Positions 40,824 through 49,165 of a stretch of 64,000 nucleotides of DNA are shown here, piece by piece. The stretch covers positions 1 through 64,000 of the forward strand of contig JBIOUG010000116.1 of NCBI GenBank assembly GCA_044866775.1, given 5' to 3'. Source of the DNA: DASUNQ01 sp044866775. Its GTDB lineage: Bacteria > Acidobacteriota > Thermoanaerobaculia > Multivoradales > UBA5704. How positions within the stretch are numbered: the first letter of the stretch is position 1; each line of letters starts with the position of its first letter. A model generated the notes under the pieces. That model saw nothing but the letters and a program-made list of their open reading frames with translations. It was not told the origin of the DNA and did not search any database. The translations under genes were made by a program, and so were the position numbers.

Positions 40824-42290
40824 ATGGCACTAGAGCAGAAACTCTCGCTGAAGCTGGCGCAGAAACTGGTGATGACGCCGTCGCTGCAGCAGGCGATCAA
40901 GCTGCTGCAGATGACACGGATGGAGCTCGAGACGCTGCTCACCCAGGAGCTGGTCGAGAACCCGGTCCTGGAGGAGCCCGAGGCCGCGCCCGAAGAGGAG
41001 GCGTCGCCGGAGGAGGAGCCCCAGCAGGAGGCCGCCAACGGCGAAACCCTCGACCACGGCGAGTCGATGGAGAACATCGACCTCGACGCCTACTTCGGCG
41101 ACTACTGGGAGAGCTCCGCCTACTCCTCGATGGCCGAGGAGCGGGAGGAGCCGCCAATCGAGAACAGCCTCACCCGCGAGCCAGACCTCTACGACCACCT
41201 ACTCTGGCAGCTCCACATGGCCGAGGTCCCGCCGCGCCTGCGCGAGATCGCCGAGCTGATCATCGGCAACCTGAACCCCGACGGCTTCCTCGCTGCGACC
41301 TGCGAGGAGATCCGGGCGATGGGCGACGCGCCGGCCGACGGCGAGGAGAGCTGCGGCTACACGCTCGCCGAGGTCGAGGAGGCGCTCGAGCTGGTGCGCG
41401 GCTTCGACCCGCCGGGAATCGCCTGCCACGACCTCCAGGAGAGCCTGCTGCGGCAGCTCGACACCCTCGAGGTGCCGGCCGACCACCTCGCCCGCCGGGT
41501 GATCGGCGAGGCCTGGGACCTCTTCCTGCGCCGCCAGTTCCCGGCGGTGGCGAAGAAGCTCGGGATCGAGCTGGCCGATCTCGAGCCGGCGGTCGAGCTG
41601 ATCCGCGGCCTCGAGACCCAGCCGGGACGGAAGTTCTCGACCGAGCGGGCGCACTACATCGAGCCGGACGTCTTCGTCCGCCGCGTCGGCGACGAATACG
41701 TCATCCAGTTGAACGACGATGGCCTGCCGCGGCTGCGCGTCTCCCGCGCCTATCGCCGCATGCTGCAGACGATGCGCAGCGAGGGGCAGCAGAGCGAGGC
41801 GCAGCAATTCATCAAAGACAAAATACGCTCCGCAGTCTGGCTCATCAAGAGCCTCGATCAGCGGCAGCGCACTATTTACAAGGTCGCCGCCTCGATCATC
41901 CGCCAGCAGCGGGAGTTCCTCGACCAGGGCATCGAGTACCTGCGGCCCATGGTGCTGCGCGACGTGGCCGAGGACATCAGCATGCACGAGTCGACGGTCA
42001 GCCGCGTCGTGTCCAACAAGTACATGCACACGCCGCGCGGCCTGTTTCCGATGAAGTTCTTCTTCCACAGCGGCATCGACCGCGAGTACGGCGAGAACAT
42101 CTCGTCGCTCACCGTCAAGCGCAAGATCGAGCAGCTCATCCAGTCCGAAGACCCGAAGCGGCCGCTCTCGGACAGCGAGCTGATGCGCATCTTGAACCGC
42201 GAAGGCATCCAGATCGCTCGCCGCACGGTGGCGAAGTACCGCGACGAGCTCTCGATCCCGTCCTCGACCGACCGCAAGCAGATCTTCTAG
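40824..42290 (+). CDS. rpoN: RNA polymerase sigma-54 factor
   Basis: A 488-residue sigma-54. Region I is the Gln/Leu-rich MALEQKLSLKLAQKLVMTPSLQQAIKLLQ, followed by an acidic region II (EEPEAAPEEEASPEEEP), the core-binding domain, a helix-turn-helix (SMHESTVSRVVSNKYMHTPRG, about residues 385-405) and the C-terminal RpoN box ARRTVAKYRDEL that reads the -24 element. It would direct transcription from -24/-12 promoters with enhancer-binding activators. Adjacent genes are the usual hpf and ptsN. Confidence 0.97.
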   Translation: MALEQKLSLKLAQKLVMTPSLQQAIKLLQMTRMELETLLTQELVENPVLEEPEAAPEEEASPEEEPQQEAANGETLDHGESMENIDLDAYFGDYWESSAYSSMAEEREEPPIENSLTREPDLYDHLLWQLHMAEVPPRLREIAELIIGNLNPDGFLAATCEEIRAMGDAPADGEESCGYTLAEVEEALELVRGFDPPGIACHDLQESLLRQLDTLEVPADHLARRVIGEAWDLFLRRQFPAVAKKLGIELADLEPAVELIRGLETQPGRKFSTERAHYIEPDVFVRRVGDEYVIQLNDDGLPRLRVSRAYRRMLQTMRSEGQQSEAQQFIKDKIRSAVWLIKSLDQRQRTIYKVAASIIRQQREFLDQGIEYLRPMVLRDVAEDISMHESTVSRVVSNKYMHTPRGLFPMKFFFHSGIDREYGENISSLTVKRKIEQLIQSEDPKRPLSDSELMRILNREGIQIARRTVAKYRDELSIPSSTDRKQIF

Positions 42291-42326
42291 GCGGGGCGGC
42301 GCGCAACGGTGAAGGAGGCCAAAGGC

Positions 42327-42872
42327 ATGAACATCGAGTACATCGGCAGGAACTTCCACCTCGACGAGCGGGTCCGCGCCTACGCCGCGGAGAAGCTGGA
42401 GAAGCTGACGAAGTTCCTCGATGAGCCGATCGAAGGGCGGGTGACGCTCGAGATCGAGAAGCACCGCCATAGGGCCGAGATCCACGTCACGCACCGGCTG
42501 GGCGTCCTGACCGCCACCGAGGAGACCGACGGCACGATGGTCGACGCCATCAACCTGGCGACGGAGAAGATCGAGCAGCAGGCCCGCCGCGCCCACGGGC
42601 GGCTGGTCGACAAGCGGCGGCGCGGCGACCGCAACGGCCACCGCTGGCCACTCGAGATCCTCGACCGCGAGAGCTTGGCCGGCGGCGGCGAGCCGCGCGT
42701 CATCCGCACGACCCACCTGCAGATCAAGCCGATGACGATCGAGGAGGCGGCGCTACTGCTCGAAGAGTCGAAGCACGAGTTCGTGGTTTTTCGCGACTCG
42801 GCGAGCGACCGGGTCAGCGTCCTCTACAAGCGCAAGGACGACAACTACGGCCTGATCGCGCCCGAGTTCTAG
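42327..42872 (+). CDS. hpf: Ribosome hibernation promoting factor, long form
   Basis: A 181-residue protein with an N-terminal S30AE domain (MNIEYIGRNFHLDERVRAYA... VTLEIEKHRHRAEIHVT) and a C-terminal dimerisation domain (IRTTHLQIKPMTIEEAALLLEESKHEFVVFRDSASDRVSVLYKRKDDNYGLI). It is thus the long HPF that dimerises 70S ribosomes in stationary phase. The ATG at 42327 is preceded by GAAGGAGG at eight bases; an upstream GTG at 42309 lies within the ribosome site and is less likely. Confidence 0.96.
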   Translation: MNIEYIGRNFHLDERVRAYAAEKLEKLTKFLDEPIEGRVTLEIEKHRHRAEIHVTHRLGVLTATEETDGTMVDAINLATEKIEQQARRAHGRLVDKRRRGDRNGHRWPLEILDRESLAGGGEPRVIRTTHLQIKPMTIEEAALLLEESKHEFVVFRDSASDRVSVLYKRKDDNYGLIAPEF

Positions 42873-42897
42873 CGAGGAAGGCGGACCGGCCCTGGCG

Positions 42898-43353
42898 ATG
42901 CGCCTCGAGGCCCTGACGCGGCCGGAGCTGATCTTCCCCGAGATCCACGCCGCCGACGCAGAAAACGCGCTACGCGCCTGCGCCCGCGAGATCGCGGCGG
43001 CCGGTCGCGTCGCCGACGCCGAGGAGCTCTACCAGAAGCTGATGGAGCGCGAGCGGCTGGGTTCGACGGGAGTCGGCGGCGGGGTGGCGATCCCGCACTG
43101 TAAGCTGCGCGGACTGCGCCAGCCGGTGGTGGCGATCGGCCGGGTCGAGCCGGGGGTGGAGTTCGACGCGCCCGACGCGCAGCCGGTGCGGGCCCTCTTC
43201 GTCGTCGTCTCGCCGCTCGACGCGCCGGCCGAGCACCTGCAGGTGCTCTCGGCCGTGTCGCGCTGGATCAAGGACGGCCACCATGTAGAGCGCCTGCTCG
43301 AGCTTGACGAGCGCGAGCCGATCTGGGAGCTGCTGGGCGGCGGCGGGCGGTGA
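42898..43353 (+). CDS. ptsN: PTS nitrogen-regulatory-type IIA protein
   Basis: A 151-residue fructose/mannitol-type EIIA. The phosphorylated histidine is H67 in GGGVAIPHCKL. The ending VSRWIKDGHHVERLLELDE is typical of PtsN. It sits in the classic rpoN-hpf-ptsN-hprK-rapZ order, supporting a regulatory role rather than sugar transport. It would receive phosphate from HPr H15 in the downstream HPr gene. Confidence 0.93.
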   Translation: MRLEALTRPELIFPEIHAADAENALRACAREIAAAGRVADAEELYQKLMERERLGSTGVGGGVAIPHCKLRGLRQPVVAIGRVEPGVEFDAPDAQPVRALFVVVSPLDAPAEHLQVLSAVSRWIKDGHHVERLLELDEREPIWELLGGGGR

Positions 43354-43363
43354 GGGGGTACCT

Positions 43364-44329
43364 GTGAACGTCGAGCGCTGGGTCGCGGTCGCAGAGCTGC
43401 TGGGCGAAGAGCTCTCGGACCTCCACCTGCGCGTCCTCTCCGGCGAGTCGCACCTCGACAACCGGATCGTCAACCCGCGGGTGCAGAAGCCGGGGCTCGC
43501 CTTCGCCGGCTACTACGCCTACGTCAAGCCGGGACGCGTGCAGATCGTCGGCGAGAGCGAGACCGAGTACCTGAAGACGCTCGAGCCGGAGGAGCGGCAG
43601 GAGCGCTTCGAGCGCATCACCAGCCTGCCGGTGCCGGTGTTCGTGATCACCAAGGGGATCGAGCCGCTGCCCGGGTTCCTCCTCGCCTGCCAGCGGCGCG
43701 AGCTGCCGGTCCTCTCCTCGCCCGAGCTCTCTTCGACGGTCATCAAGCGCATCAGCTACTTCCTCGAGGACCACCTCGTCCCCTCGACCACCTTGCACGG
43801 CGTGCTGCTCGAGGTTTACGGCCTCGGGGTGCTGCTGATCGGCGAGAGCGGGGTGGGGAAGAGCGAGTCGGCGCTCGACTTGATCTCGCGCGGCCACAGC
43901 CTGGTCGCCGACGACCGGGTGACCGTCAAGCGCTATCCCAATGGCGAGCTCGTGGGCTACTGCGAGGGGCCGCTGCGCCACCACATGGAGCTGCGCGGCA
44001 TCGGCATCATCAACGTCCAGGACCTCTTCGGCCTCGCCGCGGTGCGCGAGCAGACGGCGATCGACCTGGTGATCGAGCTCGAGCACTGGGAGACGGGGCA
44101 GACTTACGATCGCCTGGGGCTGGACGAGACGCTGTTCGACATCCTCGACACCCCGATCCCCTACATCCGCATGCCGGTCGCCCTGGGCCGCAACATCAGC
44201 ATCCTGGTCGAGATCGCCGCGCGCAACCACGTGCTGAAGCTCCAGGGCCACCACTCCGCCCGCGAGTTCGCCCGCAAGCTCGAGGAACAGCTTGAGCGCA
44301 ATCGCAGCCGACAGCTCCTCGAAGGCTGA
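43364..44329 (+). CDS. hprK: HPr kinase/phosphorylase
   Basis: A 321-residue bifunctional enzyme that phosphorylates and dephosphorylates HPr Ser46. I chose the GTG at 43364 after GAGGGGG. The N-terminal domain (residues 1-130) is followed by the catalytic P-loop LLIGESGVGKSESALDLI (about residue 156), the His/Asp segment GHSLVADDRV and the HprK signature ELRGIGIINVQDLFG; the C-terminal helix is VEIAARNHVLKLQGHHSA. The downstream HPr has an intact Ser46, so the substrate is present. It overlaps rapZ by 38 bases. Confidence 0.96.
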   Translation: MNVERWVAVAELLGEELSDLHLRVLSGESHLDNRIVNPRVQKPGLAFAGYYAYVKPGRVQIVGESETEYLKTLEPEERQERFERITSLPVPVFVITKGIEPLPGFLLACQRRELPVLSSPELSSTVIKRISYFLEDHLVPSTTLHGVLLEVYGLGVLLIGESGVGKSESALDLISRGHSLVADDRVTVKRYPNGELVGYCEGPLRHHMELRGIGIINVQDLFGLAAVREQTAIDLVIELEHWETGQTYDRLGLDETLFDILDTPIPYIRMPVALGRNISILVEIAARNHVLKLQGHHSAREFARKLEEQLERNRSRQLLEG

Positions 44330-45194
44330 CTCGCGGGCGAAGCTCGTGCTCATCACCGGCCTCTCGGGGTCGGGCAAGAGCAGCGTCGCCAAATGCTTCG
44401 AGGACCTCAACTACTACACCGTCGACAACCTCCCGCTGCCGCTGCTGCGGCAGTTCCTGGACAGCCCGCTTGAGCTGGCGCCCGGCTTCGACCGCATCGC
44501 CGTCGTCACCGACGTGCGCGCGCCCGGCTTCGCCGAGGAGTTCCCGCGCCTGCTCGCGACCCTCGACCGCGAGCGGATCGAGCTCACCCTCCTCTTCCTC
44601 GAGGCCTCCGACGAGATGTTGGTGCGCCGCTTCTCGGAGACCCGCCGCCCGCACCCCCTCGCTCCCGACCGCCCGGTCATCGAGGGCATCCAGCGCGAGC
44701 GCGAGCTCCTCGCCGAGCTGCGGGCGCGCGCCGACATGGTGCTCGACACCAGCGCGTGGTCGATCCACGAGATCCGCGCGCAGGTCTTCCGCGAGTTCGC
44801 GGCGCATCCGGGCGAGGCGTCGGGGATGGTGGTGTCGCTGGTCTCCTTCGGCTTCAAGCACGGCATTCCGTACGGCACGGACCTCCTCTTCGACGTCCGC
44901 TTCCTCTGCAACCCGCACTTCATCCCCGGGCTGCGCGAGCGCACCGGCCAGGACCCCGAGGTCGAGGAATATCTCCGCCGCGAGCCCGATTACGAAGAAG
45001 TGGTGGTCCGCCTGACCGACCTGCTGCTCTTTCTGCTGCCCCGCTATCGCCAGGAGAACCGGAGCTACGTCACCGTGGCGGTGGGCTGCACCGGCGGGCG
45101 CCATCGCTCGGTGGCGGTCTGCGAGCGGCTGCGGGCGCGGCTGGAAGAAGCGGGCTGGCCGGCGCGGGTGGTCCATCGAGACGTAGCGCGATAG
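44292..45194 (+). CDS. rapZ: RNase adapter protein RapZ-like nucleotide-binding protein
   Basis: A 300-residue RapZ/YvcJ protein: P-loop LITGLSGSGKSSVAKCFEDL at about residues 19-38, DNLPLPLL, VTDVRAPGF, LFLEASDEMLVRRFSETRRPHPL, and the C-terminal VAVGCTGGRHRSVAVCERL. The most plausible start is a TTG at 44292, since no ATG or GTG exists before the P-loop; it overlaps hprK. Its role is binding of a nucleotide/sugar signal and, in enterobacteria, directing RNase E to sRNA GlmZ; no such sRNA is identified here. Confidence 0.93.
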   Translation: MSAIAADSSSKADSRAKLVLITGLSGSGKSSVAKCFEDLNYYTVDNLPLPLLRQFLDSPLELAPGFDRIAVVTDVRAPGFAEEFPRLLATLDRERIELTLLFLEASDEMLVRRFSETRRPHPLAPDRPVIEGIQRERELLAELRARADMVLDTSAWSIHEIRAQVFREFAAHPGEASGMVVSLVSFGFKHGIPYGTDLLFDVRFLCNPHFIPGLRERTGQDPEVEEYLRREPDYEEVVVRLTDLLLFLLPRYRQENRSYVTVAVGCTGGRHRSVAVCERLRARLEEAGWPARVVHRDVAR

Positions 45195-45276
45195 CTTGAT
45201 CCGGCGCCCCCTCTCGGGCCTCCCCAGGGAGGGAGGTTGCGCGTTGCGCTACGATAGCCGCCGGTCCGCCACGACC

Positions 45277-45768
45277 ATGATCGGAACGTTGATCCTGACC
45301 CACGGCGGCGTGGCGCGGGAGCTGCTGGAGGCGGCCCGCGTCATCGTCGGCCCGATGCCCACCTTCGAAGCGCTGTCGCTCGATTGGGGCGACTGCTTCG
45401 AGGACGCGCAGACGAAGATCCGCGGTGCCCTCGAGCGCCTCGACCAGGGCGAGGGCGTGCTGATCCTGACCGACATGTTCGGCGGCACGCCGTGCAACCT
45501 GGCGGTCAAGTTCCAGTGCGCCGACAAGGTCGAGGTGATCGGCGGGGTGAACCTGCCGATGGTCCTCCGCCTAGCCGGGCTGCGCGACGGCGGCATGACG
45601 CTCGCCGAGGCGGCGCGGTGGCTGCAGGTCAAGGGGCAGCGAAGCATCTGCCTGGCCAGCGACGTCCTCGAGACCAGGCCTCCGGGCGCGGCAGCGCCGG
45701 AGACCGGAGAGGCCGGCGAGGCGCCGGCCGTCACGGAGGACCGGGCCGGGAAAACCGCGGGTGGTTGA
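45277..45768 (+). CDS. Mannose-family PTS IIA domain protein
   Basis: A 163-residue EIIA of the mannose family. It opens MIGTLILTHGGVARELLEAA with the phosphorylatable H9, followed by GEGVLILTDMFGGTPCNLA and GVNLPMVLRLA. About 30 C-terminal residues (RPPGAAAPETGEAGEAP...) form a low-complexity tail absent from most relatives. No IIB, IIC or IID genes are nearby, so the protein is probably a regulatory phosphate acceptor. Its 3' end overlaps the HPr gene start by eight bases. Confidence 0.92.
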   Translation: MIGTLILTHGGVARELLEAARVIVGPMPTFEALSLDWGDCFEDAQTKIRGALERLDQGEGVLILTDMFGGTPCNLAVKFQCADKVEVIGGVNLPMVLRLAGLRDGGMTLAEAARWLQVKGQRSICLASDVLETRPPGAAAPETGEAGEAPAVTEDRAGKTAGG

Positions 45769-46030
45769 GCGCGAGGTCGAGATCGTCAACCGCCTCGGCC
45801 TGCACGCGCGCGCAGCGGCAAAGCTGGTGCAGACCGCCTCGGGCTTTCGCAGCCGGGTCGTGCTGCAGAAGGACGGCGAAGAGGTCGACGCCAAGAGCAT
45901 CCTGGGGCTGCTGCTGCTGGCGGCGGCGCAGGGGACGCGGCTGCGAGTGGTCTGCGACGGCCCCGACGAGGCGGAGGCGTTGGACGCCGTCGCCTCGCTG
46001 ATCGCCAAGCGGTTCGACGAGGAGAGCTGA
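45761..46030 (+). CDS. ptsH: Phosphocarrier protein HPr
   Basis: An 89-residue HPr starting at GTG 45761. Catalytic H15 lies in NRLGLHARAAAK and the regulatory S46 in DAKSILGLLLL, so both the PEP-dependent and the HprK-dependent phosphorylation sites are intact. It is encoded between the mannose-type IIA and enzyme I genes with overlap to the former. Confidence 0.96.
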   Translation: MVEREVEIVNRLGLHARAAAKLVQTASGFRSRVVLQKDGEEVDAKSILGLLLLAAAQGTRLRVVCDGPDEAEALDAVASLIAKRFDEES

Positions 46031-46038
46031 GGGCACGA

Positions 46039-47883
46039 GTGGCCAACCCCGAGATGCAGGTCTTGAGCGGCATCGGCGTCTCGCCGGGAGTCGCCGTCGG
46101 CCGCGTGGTGTCCATCCAGACGCGGCTCGGGGAGACCTACCGCTTCACGCTCGCCGAGGAGGACGTCGAGCCCGAGGTCGAGCGGCTCTACGAGGCGGTC
46201 CGCCACGCCGAGCGCGAGCTGCGGCGGATCCGCGAGAAGGCGGGCGAGGAGCTGGGCACGGAGCTGGCGGCGATCTTCGACGCCCACGTGCTGCTGATGA
46301 ACGACCGCAACTTCCTCGGTCGCATCGTCGACCGCATCCGCACCAAGCGGGTCAACGCCGAGTGGGCGGTGCAGAAGACGGCGACGGAGCTCGACACGCT
46401 GTTCGCCGCGATCAATGATTCGTATTTGCGCGAACGAAGCGAAGATCTTACCGACGTCAGCCGCCACATCCTGCGCAGCCTGCAGGGAATCGCGCACCAC
46501 GAGCTGTCGGAGCTGGGTGAGGACGTGGTCATCGTCGCCGACGACCTGACGCCAGCCGACGCCGTGCGCCTGGGGCGCGAGCGCGTCGTCGGCTTCGTCA
46601 TCGAGAGCGGCGGCCGCACCTCGCACACCGCAATCATCGCCCGCTCGCTTCATCGCGCCGCGGTCGCCGGCGTCGACGGGGTGTCCGAGATGCAGCTCGA
46701 CGACGCGCCGGTGATCGTCGACGGCGAGGCGGGGAAGGTCATCGTCCACCCGACGTCGGAGGTGCTGGCGCGCTACCGGGAGCGAACCGCGGAGCTGGCG
46801 CGCGAGGAGCGGGACCTGCTGGCGACGGCGACACTCGAGGCGGTAACCCGCGACGGCGTCGCCGTGGCGCTGATGGCCAACGTCGACCTGCCCGAGGAGC
46901 TGGCGGAGGTCACCTGCTTTGGTTCCTGCGGCATCGGGCTCTACCGCAGCGAGTTCCTCTACATCGAGAAGAGCCCGGCGCTGCCCACCGAGGACGAGCA
47001 CGTCGCCATCTATCGGCGCATGGTCGAGACGGCCGCGCCCGAGCCGGCGATCATCCGCACCTATGACCTCGGCGGCCGCAAGCTGGCGCGCGAGCTGATG
47101 GCCACGCACGAGGACAACCCGGTACTCGGCCTGCGCGGCATCCGCCTGACCCTCTCGCGGCCCGACATCTTCCGCACCCAGCTCCGGGCGCTGCTGCGCG
47201 CCGCCGAGCACGGCGAGCTGTGGATCCTCTTGCCGATGGTCTCGACGGTTGAGGAGGTGCGCCGCTTCCGCGCCTTCAGGTCGGAGGTGATGGAGGAGCT
47301 GGCGTGCGAGGGCGTCTCCTTCCGCCGCGACGTGCCGCTCGGCGTCATGATCGAAGTGCCGGCGGCGGCGATGATCGCCGACGTGCTGGCCCGCGAGGTC
47401 GACTTCTTCTCGATCGGCACCAACGACCTCATCCAGTACTCGCTCGCGGTCGACCGCAACAACGAGCACGTGGCCGACCTCTACCAGCCGTTTCATCCCG
47501 CCATTCTGCGCATGCTACGGTTCGTCCTCGACAGCGCGCGCGCGGCCAGGATCGAGGTCAGCCTGTGCGGCGAGATGGCCGCCGATCCGCGCTGCGCCGC
47601 GCTGCTGCTCGGCCTCGGGCTGCGGCGGATGTCGATGAGCCCGCGAGCCATCCCGGGGATCAAGACGCAGCTCCGGGAGCTGGCCATGCCTGAGCTCGCG
47701 GAGCTGGCGGTGCGCTGCGCCGGCCTGGCCACGGCCGCCGAGGTCCAGCACGAGGTCGAGAGCTTCCTGGCGGCGGCGCACGGCGCGGCGGCGAGCCGCG
47801 CGCACCGGCGGGCGGCCAAACTTCAGGAGAGGGAGGCGCATGCGGCTGCCGACAAGGCGCGTCGAAAAGCCCTGGGGGCATGA
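46039..47883 (+). CDS. ptsI: PTS enzyme I (phosphoenolpyruvate-protein phosphotransferase)
   Basis: A 614-residue enzyme I beginning at a GTG eight bases after ptsH. The N-terminal HPr-binding domain contains the phospho-histidine in VIESGGRTSHTAIIARSLHR (about residue 195). The PEP-binding barrel includes YRSEFLYIEKSPALP, TYDLGGRKLARELM, NPVLGLRGIRLTL, and the active-site Cys segment VSLCGEMAADPR (about 510). The last 45 residues are an Ala/Arg-rich extension. It lacks an N-terminal GAF domain, so it is a canonical EI, not EINtr. The end overlaps the cupin gene by 44 bases. Confidence 0.95.
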   Translation: MANPEMQVLSGIGVSPGVAVGRVVSIQTRLGETYRFTLAEEDVEPEVERLYEAVRHAERELRRIREKAGEELGTELAAIFDAHVLLMNDRNFLGRIVDRIRTKRVNAEWAVQKTATELDTLFAAINDSYLRERSEDLTDVSRHILRSLQGIAHHELSELGEDVVIVADDLTPADAVRLGRERVVGFVIESGGRTSHTAIIARSLHRAAVAGVDGVSEMQLDDAPVIVDGEAGKVIVHPTSEVLARYRERTAELAREERDLLATATLEAVTRDGVAVALMANVDLPEELAEVTCFGSCGIGLYRSEFLYIEKSPALPTEDEHVAIYRRMVETAAPEPAIIRTYDLGGRKLARELMATHEDNPVLGLRGIRLTLSRPDIFRTQLRALLRAAEHGELWILLPMVSTVEEVRRFRAFRSEVMEELACEGVSFRRDVPLGVMIEVPAAAMIADVLAREVDFFSIGTNDLIQYSLAVDRNNEHVADLYQPFHPAILRMLRFVLDSARAARIEVSLCGEMAADPRCAALLLGLGLRRMSMSPRAIPGIKTQLRELAMPELAELAVRCAGLATAAEVQHEVESFLAAAHGAAASRAHRRAAKLQEREAHAAADKARRKALGA

Positions 47884-48193
47884 GCTCATCTTCGCCCACA
47901 CCGAGCGCTACGTGGGCAAGGTCCTGCACGTCAACGCGGGCCAGGCGCTCTCGCTGCAGTACCACGAGGTGAAGGACGAGACCCTGTACCTGGCGGAAGG
48001 GGAAGTGAACCTGGTGGTGGAGGAGAACGGCGAGCTGGTGCAGACGACGCTGCGCGCGGGTGACTCCTACCGCATCACGCCCCTCACCCGCCACCGCATG
48101 ATCGCCGGCGAGCAGGGATGCGACATCATCGAGGTATCGACGCCCGAGCTGGACGACGTGGTGCGGCTCGAGGACCGGTACGGACGGGCGTAG
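47840..48193 (+). CDS. Cupin-fold protein, mannose-6-phosphate isomerase type II-like
   Basis: A 117-residue single-cupin protein. The motifs VEKPWGHELIFAHTERYVGKVLHV, LSLQYHEVKDETLYLAEGEV and GDSYRITPLTRHRMIAGEQGCDIIEVSTPELDDVVRLEDRYGR match the C-terminal cupin of type II phosphomannose isomerases/GDP-mannose pyrophosphorylases, with metal-binding His and Glu residues in place. It could interconvert sugar phosphates. The start overlaps ptsI by 44 bases. Confidence 0.85.
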   Translation: MRLPTRRVEKPWGHELIFAHTERYVGKVLHVNAGQALSLQYHEVKDETLYLAEGEVNLVVEENGELVQTTLRAGDSYRITPLTRHRMIAGEQGCDIIEVSTPELDDVVRLEDRYGRA

Positions 48194-48215
48194 CTCGTCG
48201 CTGAGCCTGAGCGGG

Positions 48216-49151
48216 ATGAAAAGGAAAAAGATGCTGGGTAAAGAGACGGAAGGCGGAGAGCTCGGGCGCGAGCTGAGGTGGCTCGTGACGGCTGCCACCG
48301 TCTCGCTCGTCGTCGGGGGCTGCTCGCAAACGCCACAGCCGGTGAAGGCGGCGGAGCCGAACGCCGCGGAGGCCGCCGCCCAGGCCGCCATCGCCGACGC
48401 CGAGGCGACCAGCGCTCAGGCCGCCGCCGGCAGTCCTCCAGCGGCTCCAGTTCAGGGCGCTCCGCCGCAGTCCCTCCCTACCCAGCCGCCTTCTCAACCC
48501 GCGCAGGCGACTTCACCCCCCGAGCGCCCGGGCCTGGTCGTCATCGATCCCGGCGGCGAGGGTGACGGCGAGGTGAACATCGTCGCCGCGGCGCGTGCCG
48601 AGCGGGAGCGCCGGGCGTCGGCGCCGCCGGTGAGCCGGGTCATCACCAACAAGACCCTCGTCAAGTCGCCCGACGGCAAGAAGGGCAAGCAGCCCGCCGC
48701 CAAGGCGGGGACCAAGCCGGCGCCGGCGCAGGACGCCGCGCGGTCCGCGCTGCCGGACGGCAAGGACGAGGAATACTGGCGCACGCGCTCGCGCGAGCTG
48801 CGGCTGGAGTGGAAGGAAGCCGTGGACCAGATCGCGGAGCTCGAGCGCGACGCGGACGGGCTGCGGCGCCGGTTCTACGCCGAGAGCGATCCCTACGTAC
48901 GCGACACGCGGATCAAGCCGGACTGGGACCGCGTGTTGGACCGCATCCGCGAGGTCAAGGACGATGCCACCCGGCGCCGGGAGCAGCTCGCGGCGCACCT
49001 CGAGGAAGGGCGGCGGGCCGGGGCGCTCCCGGGCTGGCTGCGCGAGGGGCTCGACCTCGAGCCCAGGCAGCGCGACCAGGCGGAGAGCGACCGTGACGAG
49101 GCGATCGAGCCGCCGCCGTATCCCGAGCCGATCGGCGATCCCCCGGTTTAG
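48216..49151 (+). CDS. Lipoprotein of unknown function
   Basis: A 311-residue protein with a basic N-terminus, a hydrophobic stretch WLVTAATVSLVVGGC and lipobox VGGC. A long Ala/Pro/Gln-rich linker (residues 35-110) precedes a Lys-rich region and a C-terminal helical domain (EYWRTRSRELRLEWKEAVDQIAELERDADGLRRRF, residues about 185-220) that looks coiled-coil. The family is unknown to me. It is followed 14 bases later by miaB. Probably exposed in the periplasm. Confidence 0.75.
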   Translation: MKRKKMLGKETEGGELGRELRWLVTAATVSLVVGGCSQTPQPVKAAEPNAAEAAAQAAIADAEATSAQAAAGSPPAAPVQGAPPQSLPTQPPSQPAQATSPPERPGLVVIDPGGEGDGEVNIVAAARAERERRASAPPVSRVITNKTLVKSPDGKKGKQPAAKAGTKPAPAQDAARSALPDGKDEEYWRTRSRELRLEWKEAVDQIAELERDADGLRRRFYAESDPYVRDTRIKPDWDRVLDRIREVKDDATRRREQLAAHLEEGRRAGALPGWLREGLDLEPRQRDQAESDRDEAIEPPPYPEPIGDPPV

Positions 49152-49165
49152 ACTGAGCGGGCACG

